The notes under the pieces are model-generated. The model made no database searches. It was not told the DNA's origin and saw only the letters and a list, made by a program, of their open reading frames with translations. Source: CBDCVN01 sp965223045 (lineage in GTDB: Bacteria > Deinococcota > Deinococci > Deinococcales > Trueperaceae). Taken from it: a stretch of 64,000 bases of DNA. Below are positions 51,387-60,157 of the stretch, one piece after another. The DNA is taken from assembly GCA_965223045.1 (NCBI GenBank), contig CBDCVN010000013.1:4898001-4962000 (forward strand). The letters are read 5' to 3'. Numbering within the stretch: the first letter of the stretch is position 1; each line of letters starts with the position of its first letter. A program made the position numbers and the translations under genes.

Positions 51387-51627
51387 TTCATTCAGCCTTA
51401 TTATGAATTTTCAGAAAATTTGCTCTAACTGTAATGATTTTTGACTTCCTTGTCTCCAACACTCTTGTTCTTCAAAACTACTTGTTTTCCTGCCATAAGT
51501 GCTATTGTAACAGGAATTTTATGCTTTAGACGGCTAAGAATTGGACATTCAGCAGAAAGACTATGAGAACTCACAGACAATCCTTTAGCAAATGAATATT
51601 TTGAGGCAATTGATGATTTAGAAGCGG
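51387..51627. other. Intergenic region
   Basis: No gene is supported. A short open piece ending at 51632 (FEAIDDLEAA) might be the tail of a lost gene; nothing identifies it. The direct repeat begins at about 51628. Confidence 0.3.
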
Positions 51628-51735
51628 CTTAAAAAAGAGCTGTGAATATTTACTTGAACAATAGGATTTAATTACCAAACAGACGTTGTTTCACTAATAG
51701 CCTCTTTTTTGCTAAAAAAGGGAATTAAGCTTAAT
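51628..51735 (+). repeat. Direct repeat, left copy, beside the beta-helix gene
   Basis: About 108 bases beginning GAGCTGTGAATATTTACTTG, containing AATAGGATTTAATTACCAAA, and ending at GGGAATTAAGCTTA. The right copy is at 53141-53250 in the same orientation, with only scattered changes. Confidence 0.85.
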
Positions 51736-51901
51736 TGGTATTAAGGTATCATTTATTAGTATAATGGGGTCACTTACTGAGTAAAGTAATATTTAGGAGG
51801 TAAGGAAGGAAACGAATTAGACCAAACAGTAATAAGTTTGTGATAAGCGTTTTCAAAAATGCTAGGATTTTTCCTAGGGAAAGAAAAGAGGTGTTTATGT
51901 C

Positions 51902-53128
51902 ATGCTAAGAATCCTGTGGAGATATTGGGCAATTCTGCTCTTGGTTTCGGCTCTAATTATAGCTTGCAATGCAACAGATTCCAATACAGTTGAAGTCAGT
52001 AATCTAGATCTTAGTTCAAGCATTGTGGTAAAGCCTGGGGAATCGATCCAAGCGGCAATCGATGCTGCCGAACCAGGCTCTACCATAGTGGTGTTACCAG
52101 GAACATATCAGGAGTCAGCGGGCTCTGAGAACGCACTAGCTATTAGCAAGAATGGTATCCGCCTAATTGGCGCTGGTGCAGGCAAAGTTATCCTTGAGAG
52201 TACGGGTGGTCAGGAAAATGGCATCGTGATTACTCCCGAGCCCAACTGTTCAGAGTGCCACCTCAGCCTTAGGCAGCCAACCCGCCTCCGCCGCAATATG
52301 CCTCCTGCTACCAAGGAACGCATCAACGGGTTTGAAATCAAGGGTTTTACTATCAAGGGTTTTGAAAACGGCATCTTTACTAGGCGTCTCGACAACTTTC
52401 GCATTGTCAACAACATGTCCATTGACAATAAGGAATATGGAATTTTTCCTACCCTCTCCAGCCAAGGTCTAGTGGCCAACAACTATGCCACAGGCTCGGA
52501 TGATAGTGGAATTTGGATTGAGACCTCTGAGGATATTATTGTAAGGAACAATTTGGTTGAGGAAAACGTGTTCGGCCTCGAAATCTCGAACAGCAAAGAC
52601 ATCTTGATGATTGGCAACGAATCTAGGAACAACACTACTGGCATCGCAGTACTTCTGCTTCCTTTTTTTGAACCCTTTGAGACTAGCAATATTGTCTTGA
52701 GCCACAACTGGATCCATAATAACAACCGTGAAAACACAGCTAACCCTGCGGAGATCAGATCCGCTGTCCCCTCAGGCACAGGAATCATGGTGCTGGGGGC
52801 TGATGAATCGTTAGTCAAGCACAACAGAGTTGAGAACAACGATTTCGCGGGGATTGCAATTACTGACCTTTGCTTAGTCGTCCAGAATACGCCTTTTGCT
52901 TGCCCCACACCCTTACCCGACAGCTTTTCCTCCGACCCACAGAATAATGTAGTTGTGAAAAACACCCTCAGGAGAAATGGTATGAACCCGCCAGAGAATC
53001 CCCTGTTTAGCAACCTTGCTGCTGATCTTGTACACTTAGTGTTTCTTCCCGATGGAGGCAATGGTAACTGTTTCGACAAAAACAAGTTTACAAACTCGTT
53101 CCCTGAGATCCTACCTGCTTGTCCTTAG
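51902..53128 (+). CDS. Lipoprotein with right-handed parallel beta-helix
   Basis: A 408-residue protein with a lipobox, VSALIIAC, near residue 22. The start of the helix, VVKPGESIQAAIDAAEPGST and IVVLPGTYQESAG, is typical of NosD-like and pectate-lyase-like surface proteins. Repeated turns follow (GFEIKGFTIKGFENGIFTRR, NNLVEENVFGLEISNSKDIL, GTGIMVLGADESLVKHNRVE). No catalytic motif is evident; the protein may bind or cut polysaccharide. Start ATG 51902 has AGAGGTG 9 bases before it. Base composition is visibly richer in G and C than the neighbours, and the gene lies between 100-bp direct repeats, so recent acquisition is likely. Confidence 0.83.
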   Translation: MLRILWRYWAILLLVSALIIACNATDSNTVEVSNLDLSSSIVVKPGESIQAAIDAAEPGSTIVVLPGTYQESAGSENALAISKNGIRLIGAGAGKVILESTGGQENGIVITPEPNCSECHLSLRQPTRLRRNMPPATKERINGFEIKGFTIKGFENGIFTRRLDNFRIVNNMSIDNKEYGIFPTLSSQGLVANNYATGSDDSGIWIETSEDIIVRNNLVEENVFGLEISNSKDILMIGNESRNNTTGIAVLLLPFFEPFETSNIVLSHNWIHNNNRENTANPAEIRSAVPSGTGIMVLGADESLVKHNRVENNDFAGIAITDLCLVVQNTPFACPTPLPDSFSSDPQNNVVVKNTLRRNGMNPPENPLFSNLAADLVHLVFLPDGGNGNCFDKNKFTNSFPEILPACP

Positions 53129-53140
53129 TTTCCCACTTGT

Positions 53141-53250
53141 TCTTAAAGAGAGCTGTGAATATTTACTAGAACAATAGGATTTAATTACCAAACAGACTTT
53201 GTTTCACTGGTGGCCTATCTTTTAGTACAAAAGAGGGAATTAATCTTATA
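53141..53250 (+). repeat. Direct repeat, right copy, beside the beta-helix gene
   Basis: Starts GAGCTGTGAATATTTACTAG, contains AATAGGATTTAATTACCAAA, and ends near GGGAATTAATCTTA. It matches 51628-51735 in the same orientation. Together the copies bracket the beta-helix gene and its promoter region. Confidence 0.85.
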
Positions 53251-53297
53251 GTGCTCTGGAAAGGTCTTTCTCTAGAGAAAACCCCCTCTGTGAGGAG

Positions 53298-53392
53298 GTC
53301 ATTCTGAGGAGTATAATGATGAAGAATCTCTAACATCATAACGCAGTGAGATCCTTCGCGGAGTTTACCCTAGGAAGGGTTCAGGATAACAT
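53298..53392 (+). repeat. Dispersed palindromic-ended repeat, copy B
   Basis: A 95-bp element starting GTCATTCTGAGGAGTATA and ending CAGGATAACAT. It matches the minus strand of 10761-10855 over its whole length (GAAGAATCTC ... GTGAGATCCTTCGCGGAG). It lies in the gap between the beta-helix and DUF58 genes and has no coding frame. Confidence 0.8.
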
Positions 53393-53524
53393 TCTTTGTG
53401 TTAATGAGGTAAGAACTTATCTGGACACCTGTAATTAGTATAAAATGTTCAAAAAAGCCATTATCAGTACAACTAAAAAATCATTGGTGTTTCTCCAACA
53501 GCTACAGATAATTATTTCAGACCT

Positions 53525-54388
53525 CTAACTCCTAATTAAAACACGCCCCTGAATAAGAGCAGCAAGGGCTAATTGCTCTAAAGAAGTTCTAGTTTCAGTA
53601 ACTTTGAATAACACATGTCTAAAACCTGCTTGTAGTATGCTCTGGCGCGTTTGTTTTAAAAAAGTTTTTGCAGCTTGATGATAAGCTATAATTTCTTGAG
53701 GGTTAACAAAAATCTTTTCCCTTGATTCTACATCAATTAATTCAAATTGCCCTACCTCAGGCTCTAAATCAGCTTGTGATATTACTTGTAAGAAGCTAGC
53801 ATCAAACCCTCGCCTTTTTAAGGCAATGAGAGACTGTTGTAAAGGGGCTTCATCAAAGAAATCAGAAATAATAAGCACTAGACCACGGTCATTTCTATTG
53901 TCTAAAGCAAAGCTTTTAATGGCTTCTGTAGGAAGTTGTGTGAATGTAGGGGCATTTTCAATAAAGGACCAAATATGGGGCACCTCCACAGTTTTCTTTA
54001 TTGATTTACTCTCACCATTAAATAAGTGAATATGTGTGCCTGAAGTTTGTTTAGCAACATAGCTTAAGATTTTTGCCAGAGTCTTAGCGTAATTTGCTTT
54101 CCCTTCTATAGACATGCTGGGGCTAGTGTCGAGTAAAATGTGTACACGAATGTTCCACTCAGCTTGGTACAAACGGGTATATAATTTCCCTGTACGTCCG
54201 TAAACTTTCCAATCCACATAGCGCAACTCGTCACCTGCTTGATAAGGACGAAAGTCATAAAATTCTACGCTTTGTCCTACTTTGCGTGTTAAGCGTTCAC
54301 CTGCTGCTTGATTCAAAGTATGCGAGGATAGAGTGTAGCGGTCAAGTAAGGCTCTAGTTTTTATGCTTAGATTAGTCATCATTGACAA
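53525..54388 (-). CDS. DUF58 domain protein
   Basis: A 287-residue protein with the DUF58 core: VGQSVEFYDFRPYQAGDELR, YVDWKVYGRTGKLYTRLYQA, then a von Willebrand A-like fold with the MIDAS-type sequence LLDTSPSMS. There is no membrane segment. DUF58 proteins are coded with MoxR ATPases, and the pair is thought to help assemble metal enzymes or membrane complexes. It begins 13 bases after the MoxR gene. Confidence 0.9.
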   Translation of the reverse strand: MSMMTNLSIKTRALLDRYTLSSHTLNQAAGERLTRKVGQSVEFYDFRPYQAGDELRYVDWKVYGRTGKLYTRLYQAEWNIRVHILLDTSPSMSIEGKANYAKTLAKILSYVAKQTSGTHIHLFNGESKSIKKTVEVPHIWSFIENAPTFTQLPTEAIKSFALDNRNDRGLVLIISDFFDEAPLQQSLIALKRRGFDASFLQVISQADLEPEVGQFELIDVESREKIFVNPQEIIAYHQAAKTFLKQTRQSILQAGFRHVLFKVTETRTSLEQLALAALIQGRVLIRS

Positions 54389-54401
54389 GTAAGGAGTACT
54401 T

Positions 54402-55343
54402 TTATTGGTCTAGAACTTCTTTAATAACATCATCTACATTTATCCCTTCTACTTCTGCCTCAAAATTCAGTAAGATACGGTGACGTAACGCAGGTAAAGC
54501 AGCGCAGCGAATATCTTCTAATTCTACGTTAGGTCTGCCCCTAGCTAATGCATACCCTTTAGCAGCTAAAACCATAGCTTGTGCTCCACGTGGACTTGCC
54601 CCTAGCCTTATTAAAGAGTGCTTATGAGTTGCCTCGGTTAAGCTCACTACGTACTCAATAGCAGTGCTAGCTATAGGTACAGCACGAAGCATATTTTGCA
54701 ATTGTAATAAATTGTCTTTACTGAAGATGGGCTCGAGCTTTGCTACCGTTGTTCCCGTTGTCGCTAATAAAATGCGCTGTAAGGTTTTGCTATCTGGTGT
54801 ATGAATAAGAATTTTAAATAGAAACCGATCTAATTGCGCTTCAGGCAAGGGATAAGTACCTTCCATCTCTAAAGGATTTTGAGTAGCAAGAGTAATAAAA
54901 GGTACGGGCAAAACATGGGCTTTGCCAGAAACAGTAACTAAGTGCTCTTGCATAGCTTCTAAAAGAGCAGATTGTGTTTTGGGAGTAGCACGATTAATTT
55001 CATCAGCTAGGAGAACATTAGTAAAAACAGGACCCTTTTGAAAATCAAAGTATCTTTTACCCTCATCCTCTATAAGAACTGTAGTACCCGTAACATCTGC
55101 AGGCATAAGATCAGGAGTAAATTGAATACGACCAAAGCTAAGTTGTGTAGCCTCTGCAAAAGCTTTAACTAAAAGGGTTTTCCCTAGGCCAGGTGCACCC
55201 TCAATCAGAGCATGCCCACCTGCTAGAGCCACTATAAGCAAATCTTCTACTACCTGCTCTTGTCCTATGATAATTTGCCCTATAGAGCCTTTAAGGTCTT
55301 GAAACTTCTGTGCAAACTCACTGAAGTTAACATTGTTATTCAT
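54402..55343 (-). CDS. MoxR-family AAA+ ATPase
   Basis: A 313-residue AAA+ ATPase. Walker A is EGAPGLGKTLLVKAF, Walker B and nearby helix NVLLADEINRATPKTQSALL, sensor 1 FITLATQNPLEMEGTYPLPE, sensor 2 LGASPRGAQAMVLAAKGYAL. The gene heads the MoxR-DUF58 operon. A TAGAAT box lies 8 bases before the ATG, and no ribosome binding site is present, so it is probably leaderless. No client gene with a vWA/TPR build follows DUF58. Confidence 0.94.
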   Translation of the reverse strand: MNNNVNFSEFAQKFQDLKGSIGQIIIGQEQVVEDLLIVALAGGHALIEGAPGLGKTLLVKAFAEATQLSFGRIQFTPDLMPADVTGTTVLIEDEGKRYFDFQKGPVFTNVLLADEINRATPKTQSALLEAMQEHLVTVSGKAHVLPVPFITLATQNPLEMEGTYPLPEAQLDRFLFKILIHTPDSKTLQRILLATTGTTVAKLEPIFSKDNLLQLQNMLRAVPIASTAIEYVVSLTEATHKHSLIRLGASPRGAQAMVLAAKGYALARGRPNVELEDIRCAALPALRHRILLNFEAEVEGINVDDVIKEVLDQ

Positions 55344-55351
55344 GGAGTAGC

Positions 55352-55357
55352 ATTCTA
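55352..55357 (-). promoter_or_regulatory. -10 box of the leaderless moxR transcript
   Basis: TAGAAT on the minus strand lies 8 bases before ATG 55343. TTACGA 18 bases further upstream may be the -35 element. Confidence 0.55.
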
Positions 55358-55510
55358 ACCTAAGTTTATCTCTTCTCGTAACTTCTCTTTTAACATATAT
55401 AGGTCATGGTGTTGTGTCACTGGGCGCTCTAATACTGAAAAAACCCTAAAGATCTTGGAGCCTTTAAGGTTTAGACAAAAATTTTCCTAATTACTTTTTA
55501 TTGTGTTTGT

Positions 55511-56014
55511 TTAGTGACCACTATACCTATCTTCATCACCACTAAAGTTTTCTCCTGTTGCCCAGTTTATAAACTCATCTAACAACCCTAGTTCTTTTTC
55601 TTGTTCACGTCGCTTAACCCATCCTTCAACCCCTTCTTCAGAAGTTTGTTCAAGCGCTAATTGATTATTGGTGTCTTCACTTTTTCCTGTTGCCCAATTC
55701 ACAAATTCATCCAATAAACCTTGCTCTTTTTCTTGTTCACGCTGCTTGATCCACTGCTCGAGTTCTTCATCTTCTTGGGTTGCTAATATTGATTGTAAAC
55801 CACTATTAAACCATTCAGAAATATCATTAATTGCTTCCATGCTACTATCCGCAACTACTACACAATACTTTCCGTTTTGCTGGAAAATATTGGTAAAACC
55901 ACGTGCTGCTAGCTCATTTCTATGATCGGTGCAAATCATCATAGCACTATCTTGTGCTTGTGTGTGACTTGCAAAAATCAGCATAATTACCAATAGGACA
56001 AGTGTGCGTTTCAT
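55511..56014 (-). CDS. Secreted protein with two charged repeats
   Basis: 167 residues from ATG 56014, which follows a good GGAGGTGC site. The N-terminus (LVLLVIMLIFASHTQAQ) is a signal peptide. Two similar segments of about 33 residues follow: EQWIKQREQEKEQGLLDEF with VNWATGK, and EGWVKRREQEKELGLLDEF with INWATGE. The first part (NELAARGFTNIFQQNGKYCV) is compact and has two Cys. The family is not recognised. The repeats are probably amphipathic helices. Confidence 0.65.
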   Translation of the reverse strand: MKRTLVLLVIMLIFASHTQAQDSAMMICTDHRNELAARGFTNIFQQNGKYCVVVADSSMEAINDISEWFNSGLQSILATQEDEELEQWIKQREQEKEQGLLDEFVNWATGKSEDTNNQLALEQTSEEGVEGWVKRREQEKELGLLDEFINWATGENFSGDEDRYSGH

Positions 56015-57085
56015 AAGCACCTCCATAAAGTTAATCTTTGAGGATTACGTGTTTATTTACCGTAAAGTATTTTGTTTACGAAAGCGCTGATTCTTCACAT
56101 TATTTAAACTTAGATCCTAGTCTCTGAGTTAAAATACTTTGAAGCACTATATTTCTATGCTATATGTGTTATATCCTACTTAAGTACTTAGTGGTCCAAT
56201 TGCCCCTTGTCTTTACTCCATAAGTGATTTTTTTAATATTATTTCAATTATAGATTTTAATTATTATTACAGCGCAATGTTGTAGAGGGTGTTTGGGGAC
56301 GATGTGGTATGGTTTTGGAGGGACGCCTTTTGAGAAAGCTTTTTTAAGCGTCCCGTACTTAACTCTATTTTAGGACGCCTTTACTATTTCTAGTGTTATT
56401 CGCTCAGTAACGGCGTCCTAAATCTAGTTTTTAATTAATGTGTAAGGGTTGAAAATTCCTAGCTGCTTAGCGCGCCATTCCAGATTCTTCCACTCAGGAA
56501 AGTAATTCTAAATATCGTTAACGAATTTATAATTAAAGTTAATATAATAATAAAATATACTAGAGAATAATGCTTGTATCGCAGTACCATTTCTAAAAAG
56601 CAAGAGTTTGACATAGAAAAATTGTGCTTTGTGGGGCGGGATTATTAATAGGTAATGAAGCGGGAAGCTCGGTCACCATCGGGTATTTTTTAGAGGCAAA
56701 ATACATCTTTTACATCGAGCAAAACGCCAATTGGGCATCTAAACTCTTCGCTAGACTTGAGGGTGTCAGTGTTTGGCTTGCTCCACGTTGTATTATAAGT
56801 GTCATTTGTAAAATGCTTCCCTGACAATGTATCTCCAGAACTGCCTTTCGAGACAATCTTAAACCTTCTTGATTTTTTAGTCGAAATTTGAATCAAGGAA
56901 TAATTCCTTCCAAGAAAGCAATTTAAAAATTGTGCTGAATAGGACTTGTTAAAGGCGTATAAGAATTGATCTTTGTTTTTACTCCTACGTAACAGACTTA
57001 CCACTTTCAGCCAAAATGCTAGATCTTTCAAAGGAACACTAATTTCCAAACACCCTCTACTGCTTTTTAGACACTTTCTGTGGAA
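56015..57085. other. Intergenic region with an inverted-repeat pair
   Basis: No gene is supported in this kilobase. TAGAGGGTGTTTGG at 56283-56296 faces its exact complement at 57046-57059, which may mark a decayed mobile element of about 780 bp. A related end is at 59154-59166. A 119-codon frame at 56690-57049 has no recognisable motif and is probably noise. GGGACGCC and GGCGTCC phrases (56330-56420) form weak hairpins. Confidence 0.45.
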
Positions 57086-57185
57086 TGAGGTGAACCCAAT
57101 TGATCGGACAAAAAATTAAGGTTAATTAAGACCTACTAAAATGATATCAAATTGAGATTACATTGTTTGTAAGCTTGATAACAAC

Positions 57186-58022
57186 CTATCCTGTTATTAT
57201 TGATTTAGTTTTCTCCTCTCTGTAAACTAATTCAGGCGTTTTGTACTGCAATGATTGATGCGGACGTTCACTGTTATAAAATTGTAAGTACTTTCCTATT
57301 TCTTCCCTTCCTTGCTCTATATTTTTGTATTCCTTTAGATATACTTCTTCATACTTTACCGTTCTCCACAACCTTTCTGTAAATATATTATCCATGTAGC
57401 ACCCTCTTCCGTCCATGCTGATTGCTATTTCGTTTGCCTTCAATATATCCGTAAACTCATGACTTGTGTACTGACTACCTTGATCTGTATTGAATATCTC
57501 TGGCTTCTCTCCTTCCAACGCCTCTTCTAATGCTTCTATACAAAACTCTGCTTTCATGCTATTCGAAACTTCCCATGAAACAACATAACGGCTATACCAA
57601 TCCATTACTACTACCAGATAGCAATATCCTCCTTGCAAACGTATATACGTAATATCACTAGCCCATACCTGATTTGGTTTGTTTATGATTTTGTTTTTCA
57701 GAAGGTATGGGTAAATTTTATGTCCTTCCTTTGGTTTACTTAGTTTGGGTTTGGCATATATAGCTTGCAAACCCATCAGACACATCAAACGATATACTCT
57801 TTTGTGATTGACTTTATAGCCTTCTCCATTGAGCATTGCTGTTATCTTGCGATAACCTAGAAAAGGATGATTCGTATATAACTCATCTATCCTTTGCATC
57901 AAGCATTCATTGAGATCGCTGATTCTTGTAGGTCGATAGTAATAACTACTACGATTCAGTCTCAGTAACTCACATTGCTTAGTAATGCTCAATTGAGGGT
58001 GCCTTGGATCGACTATCAACAT
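57186..58022 (-). CDS. IS3 transposase subunit OrfB
   Basis: 278 residues, identical to the protein at 33250-34086, with the same DDE residues in VWASDITYIRLQGG, FNTDQGSQYTSHEF and NIFTERLWRTVKYEE. It is intact. Expression presumably needs -1 frameshifting from orfA. Confidence 0.92.
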   Translation of the reverse strand: MLIVDPRHPQLSITKQCELLRLNRSSYYYRPTRISDLNECLMQRIDELYTNHPFLGYRKITAMLNGEGYKVNHKRVYRLMCLMGLQAIYAKPKLSKPKEGHKIYPYLLKNKIINKPNQVWASDITYIRLQGGYCYLVVVMDWYSRYVVSWEVSNSMKAEFCIEALEEALEGEKPEIFNTDQGSQYTSHEFTDILKANEIAISMDGRGCYMDNIFTERLWRTVKYEEVYLKEYKNIEQGREEIGKYLQFYNSERPHQSLQYKTPELVYREEKTKSIITG

Positions 58023-58036
58023 ACGTTCCTCTTGAC

Positions 58037-58330
58037 TCAGTTTTTGAGCCCTTTGGACAAAAAATCTAGTTCCATTTTCAATTTGCCAATCTGTTCGTAC
58101 AGTGCAGCCTCTCTACGTTCTTGCAGTTTGGCTTTCCTGCCCCTTAGTAGTGAAAATCTTTCATGCAATGCTTCTGATCCAGCTTTTTTCCATTCTTTAA
58201 TTTGAGTGGTGTGTACACCATATTGATTTGCTAATTCTGCAAGATTCTTCTCTCCAACTATGGCTGCTACTGCAACTTTAGCTTTGAATTCTTTCTTATA
58301 TGTTTTTCTTATTCCTTTTGTCTGGCTCAT
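58037..58330 (-). CDS. IS3 transposase subunit OrfA
   Basis: 97 residues, differing from the copy at 32942-33235 at two positions (AVAAIVG for AAAAIVG, and RKAKLQ for RKARLQ). It has the same helix-turn-helix and leucine-rich tail. Confidence 0.88.
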   Translation of the reverse strand: MSQTKGIRKTYKKEFKAKVAVAAIVGEKNLAELANQYGVHTTQIKEWKKAGSEALHERFSLLRGRKAKLQERREAALYEQIGKLKMELDFLSKGLKN

Positions 58331-58637
58331 TTATATCTCCATATTCTAGATATTTTACATCTTCTATGGACCTTAATTTCGCCGGGGTTTTCTGTCCAGT
58401 TTTTGGGGGTAAGCTCACTTAATATTTCTAGTGCATTGATAAAAGTAGGATTTAGGGTAAAAATTGCTTTGAAAAGGAATGGAATAGACAAATCATTCCT
58501 AAAGGCCCCTCATCTCTCATGCTCCTACATTAACTATGCAAATTGCTATACAAGCACATATCTATTTGAGGACTTACCCCTGTAATGAAACAAAGAGAAA
58601 GCTAGAGGCTGTTTTCTCTGAGATAAGCCCTAAGTAT

Positions 58638-58978
58638 CAAGAGGTTGAACTGATTTTTAAGGGCCGTTCTAGCTTTAAATATACATGTTGACACAGGGGA
58701 ACATCCGGTCAAAGCAAGGTAATTCAAATTAAAGCCCTCAGAAACAGATGTTTCTCGAGCTCTATAAAATTGGTAGCATTTCAGAGGTTGCGTGCTAGAA
58801 CTAATGTTTGAGTATGAAGAGGGAGCATAATTTATCATGGTTTTTTGCACCTTGCAATTGCTTTGTACGAGGGTGTAAATTCAATTGGGCATAAACGTCG
58901 CTTTGACCGGATACTTTGCCACCCTTGAGTTGCTTAAGTATGTTTTAAACAAGGTTATTTTTTTAGTTCAAACTCTTG
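58638..58978 (-). repeat. Non-autonomous derivative (MITE) of the IS at 37655-39134
   Basis: The ends CAAGAGGTTGAACTG and AGTTCAAACTCTTG match the IS ends, and the inner repeats CATCCGGTCAAAGCAAG and CGTCGCTTTGACCGGATAC are kept. AAGTAT flanks both sides (58632-58637 and 58979-58984), a 6-bp target duplication. On the minus strand the end of the transposase is still visible (LNYLALTGCSP). It is 341 bp long and has lost the rest of the gene. Confidence 0.85.
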
Positions 58979-58984
58979 AAGTAT

Positions 58985-59163
58985 AAAGGTTGTGTGCTGG
59001 AGTAATAGGTAGCTGGGTAATTATTATCAACTTAGCAAAGACCATAAGCGTATAAGCTTACCCAGCGAAGCTTTTATCTAATAGCCATTTGTAGTTTTGT
59101 GCCTAAAAATTTGACTAGTACTGGCACTCCTACTTGGGGGTTTGCATAATTTTCAAACACCCT
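58985..59163. other. Intergenic region
   Basis: No gene is supported. The region ends in the GAGGGTGTTTG-type repeat end that overlaps the stop codon of the spondin-domain gene. Confidence 0.3.
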
Positions 59164-59928
59164 CTAAGAAACAGGCACAATTATCACGCTAGTTACACGA
59201 TTGTTTGTGCTAGGATGAGGATCTTCTAAAACTACTAAGCCATTTTCATCGACACCCAAATTAGGTCCACTTTGATGCGGTGCTTGGTTAGGACCAGTAC
59301 CTGGTTCTTCATCAACTTCAGTGCCAGCATCCCAAAGGAAAACTTGATCAGATATATTACCAGCAGTAGGGTTGCCATCATGGTCAAAAAGAGCAATGCC
59401 CTGACCACTAGGAGCATAGAACAGATCATTGGACTGTACAAACATAGTTGCGAAGCTTAAGTAATCACCAGGGCGAGCACTAAATGTAAAATGATAAACA
59501 TCTCCAGGGAGAGCTGGACCAGGCTGATTAGCTCCTAAGGGTGTGTTAAATACTCCAGAATTACTTCCAAATTTTATGGCTAACAAAGCAGCTAAAGTAG
59601 CAGGATTACCATCTTCAGCCAATGCCTCGAGCCCTTCACCTCTATCCACTTGATCAGCAGTAAAAAGAGGGTCAGTGGTTTGGTGGACAACCCAAACACC
59701 CGGCGCAAGTGGTACAGGTACTCTACCAGTAGAGGTATTAAGTGTTTCAGCTGTAGAGGAATTTAAAATAAAGACCTGAAACATCACAGTGCTATCAGAC
59801 GCCATCATAGAATCTTCCATCATCAAGTTACCCATCATAGAATCTGATTGGGCGCTACCATAGGCAAATAATAATGCTATCGAAACAATAACAAGTGTAA
59901 AACCTTTGAAAACTTTACTACTGCTCAC
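59164..59928 (-). CDS. Secreted spondin-domain protein
   Basis: A 254-residue protein starting with GTG after AAAGGAC. A signal peptide (GFTLVIVSIALLFAYGSAQS) is followed by a Met-rich stretch. FQVFILNSSTAETLNTSTGR, LAPGVWVVHQTTDPLFTADQ, RGEGLEALAEDGNPATLAAL and SARPGDYLSFATMFVQSNDL match the Spondin_N domain; DLFYAPSGQGIALFD and TSVIIVPVS are the usual end. In animals the domain binds extracellular partners. In bacteria its role is unknown. Five 13-bp tandem repeats lie in its promoter region. Its stop lies in a GAGGGTGTTTG repeat end. Confidence 0.82.
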   Translation of the reverse strand: MSSSKVFKGFTLVIVSIALLFAYGSAQSDSMMGNLMMEDSMMASDSTVMFQVFILNSSTAETLNTSTGRVPVPLAPGVWVVHQTTDPLFTADQVDRGEGLEALAEDGNPATLAALLAIKFGSNSGVFNTPLGANQPGPALPGDVYHFTFSARPGDYLSFATMFVQSNDLFYAPSGQGIALFDHDGNPTAGNISDQVFLWDAGTEVDEEPGTGPNQAPHQSGPNLGVDENGLVVLEDPHPSTNNRVTSVIIVPVS

Positions 59929-60048
59929 TTTTTAAGTCCTTTCTAAAACCTAAAATTTAGGAAGACAAAATTTTAACCCTTCTAGGGGTTTTCTGCTCCC
60001 TCATAAAAAGTTACGCTTAATTTATTCAAATGGATTGGTTAGCTATCA

Positions 60049-60113
60049 GTTTTTTGATAATGTTTTTTGATAATGTCTTTTGATAATGTTTTTTGATAAT
60101 GTTTTTTGATATA
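60049..60113. repeat. Five 13-bp tandem repeats
   Basis: The unit GTTTTTTGATAAT occurs five times end to end, with one base changed in the third and the end of the fifth altered. It lies 120 bases upstream of the spondin-domain gene and 45 bases past the AraC stop. It could vary in number by slipped replication. Confidence 0.9.
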
Positions 60114-60157
60114 GAGGTTAAGTGCCTAGATTAAGCACAAAATTACTCCATTAAATA

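Larger units (their letters stand above)
57086..58417 (-). mobile_element. IS3-family element, copy 2 (inverted)
   Basis: 1332 bp, the same length as copy 1 at 32855-34186 but in the opposite orientation. Ends are TGAGGTGAACCCAATTGATC at 57086 and, read inward, TGAGCTTACCCCCAAAA from 58417. OrfB is identical to copy 1 and OrfA differs by two residues. No target duplication is evident. The 23 kb between the copies could invert by recombination. Confidence 0.93.

Noticed and set aside
52483..53085. 200-codon minus-strand frame opposite the beta-helix gene
   Set aside because: It is a shadow of the beta-helix gene, open because of the higher G+C there.
56690..57049. 119-codon minus-strand frame next to a repeat end
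   Set aside because: It could be a decayed transposase, but no DDE or HTH motif can be seen.
60049..60113. Possible CRISPR-like array
   Set aside because: The 13-base units are contiguous, with no spacers and no cas genes in the window.
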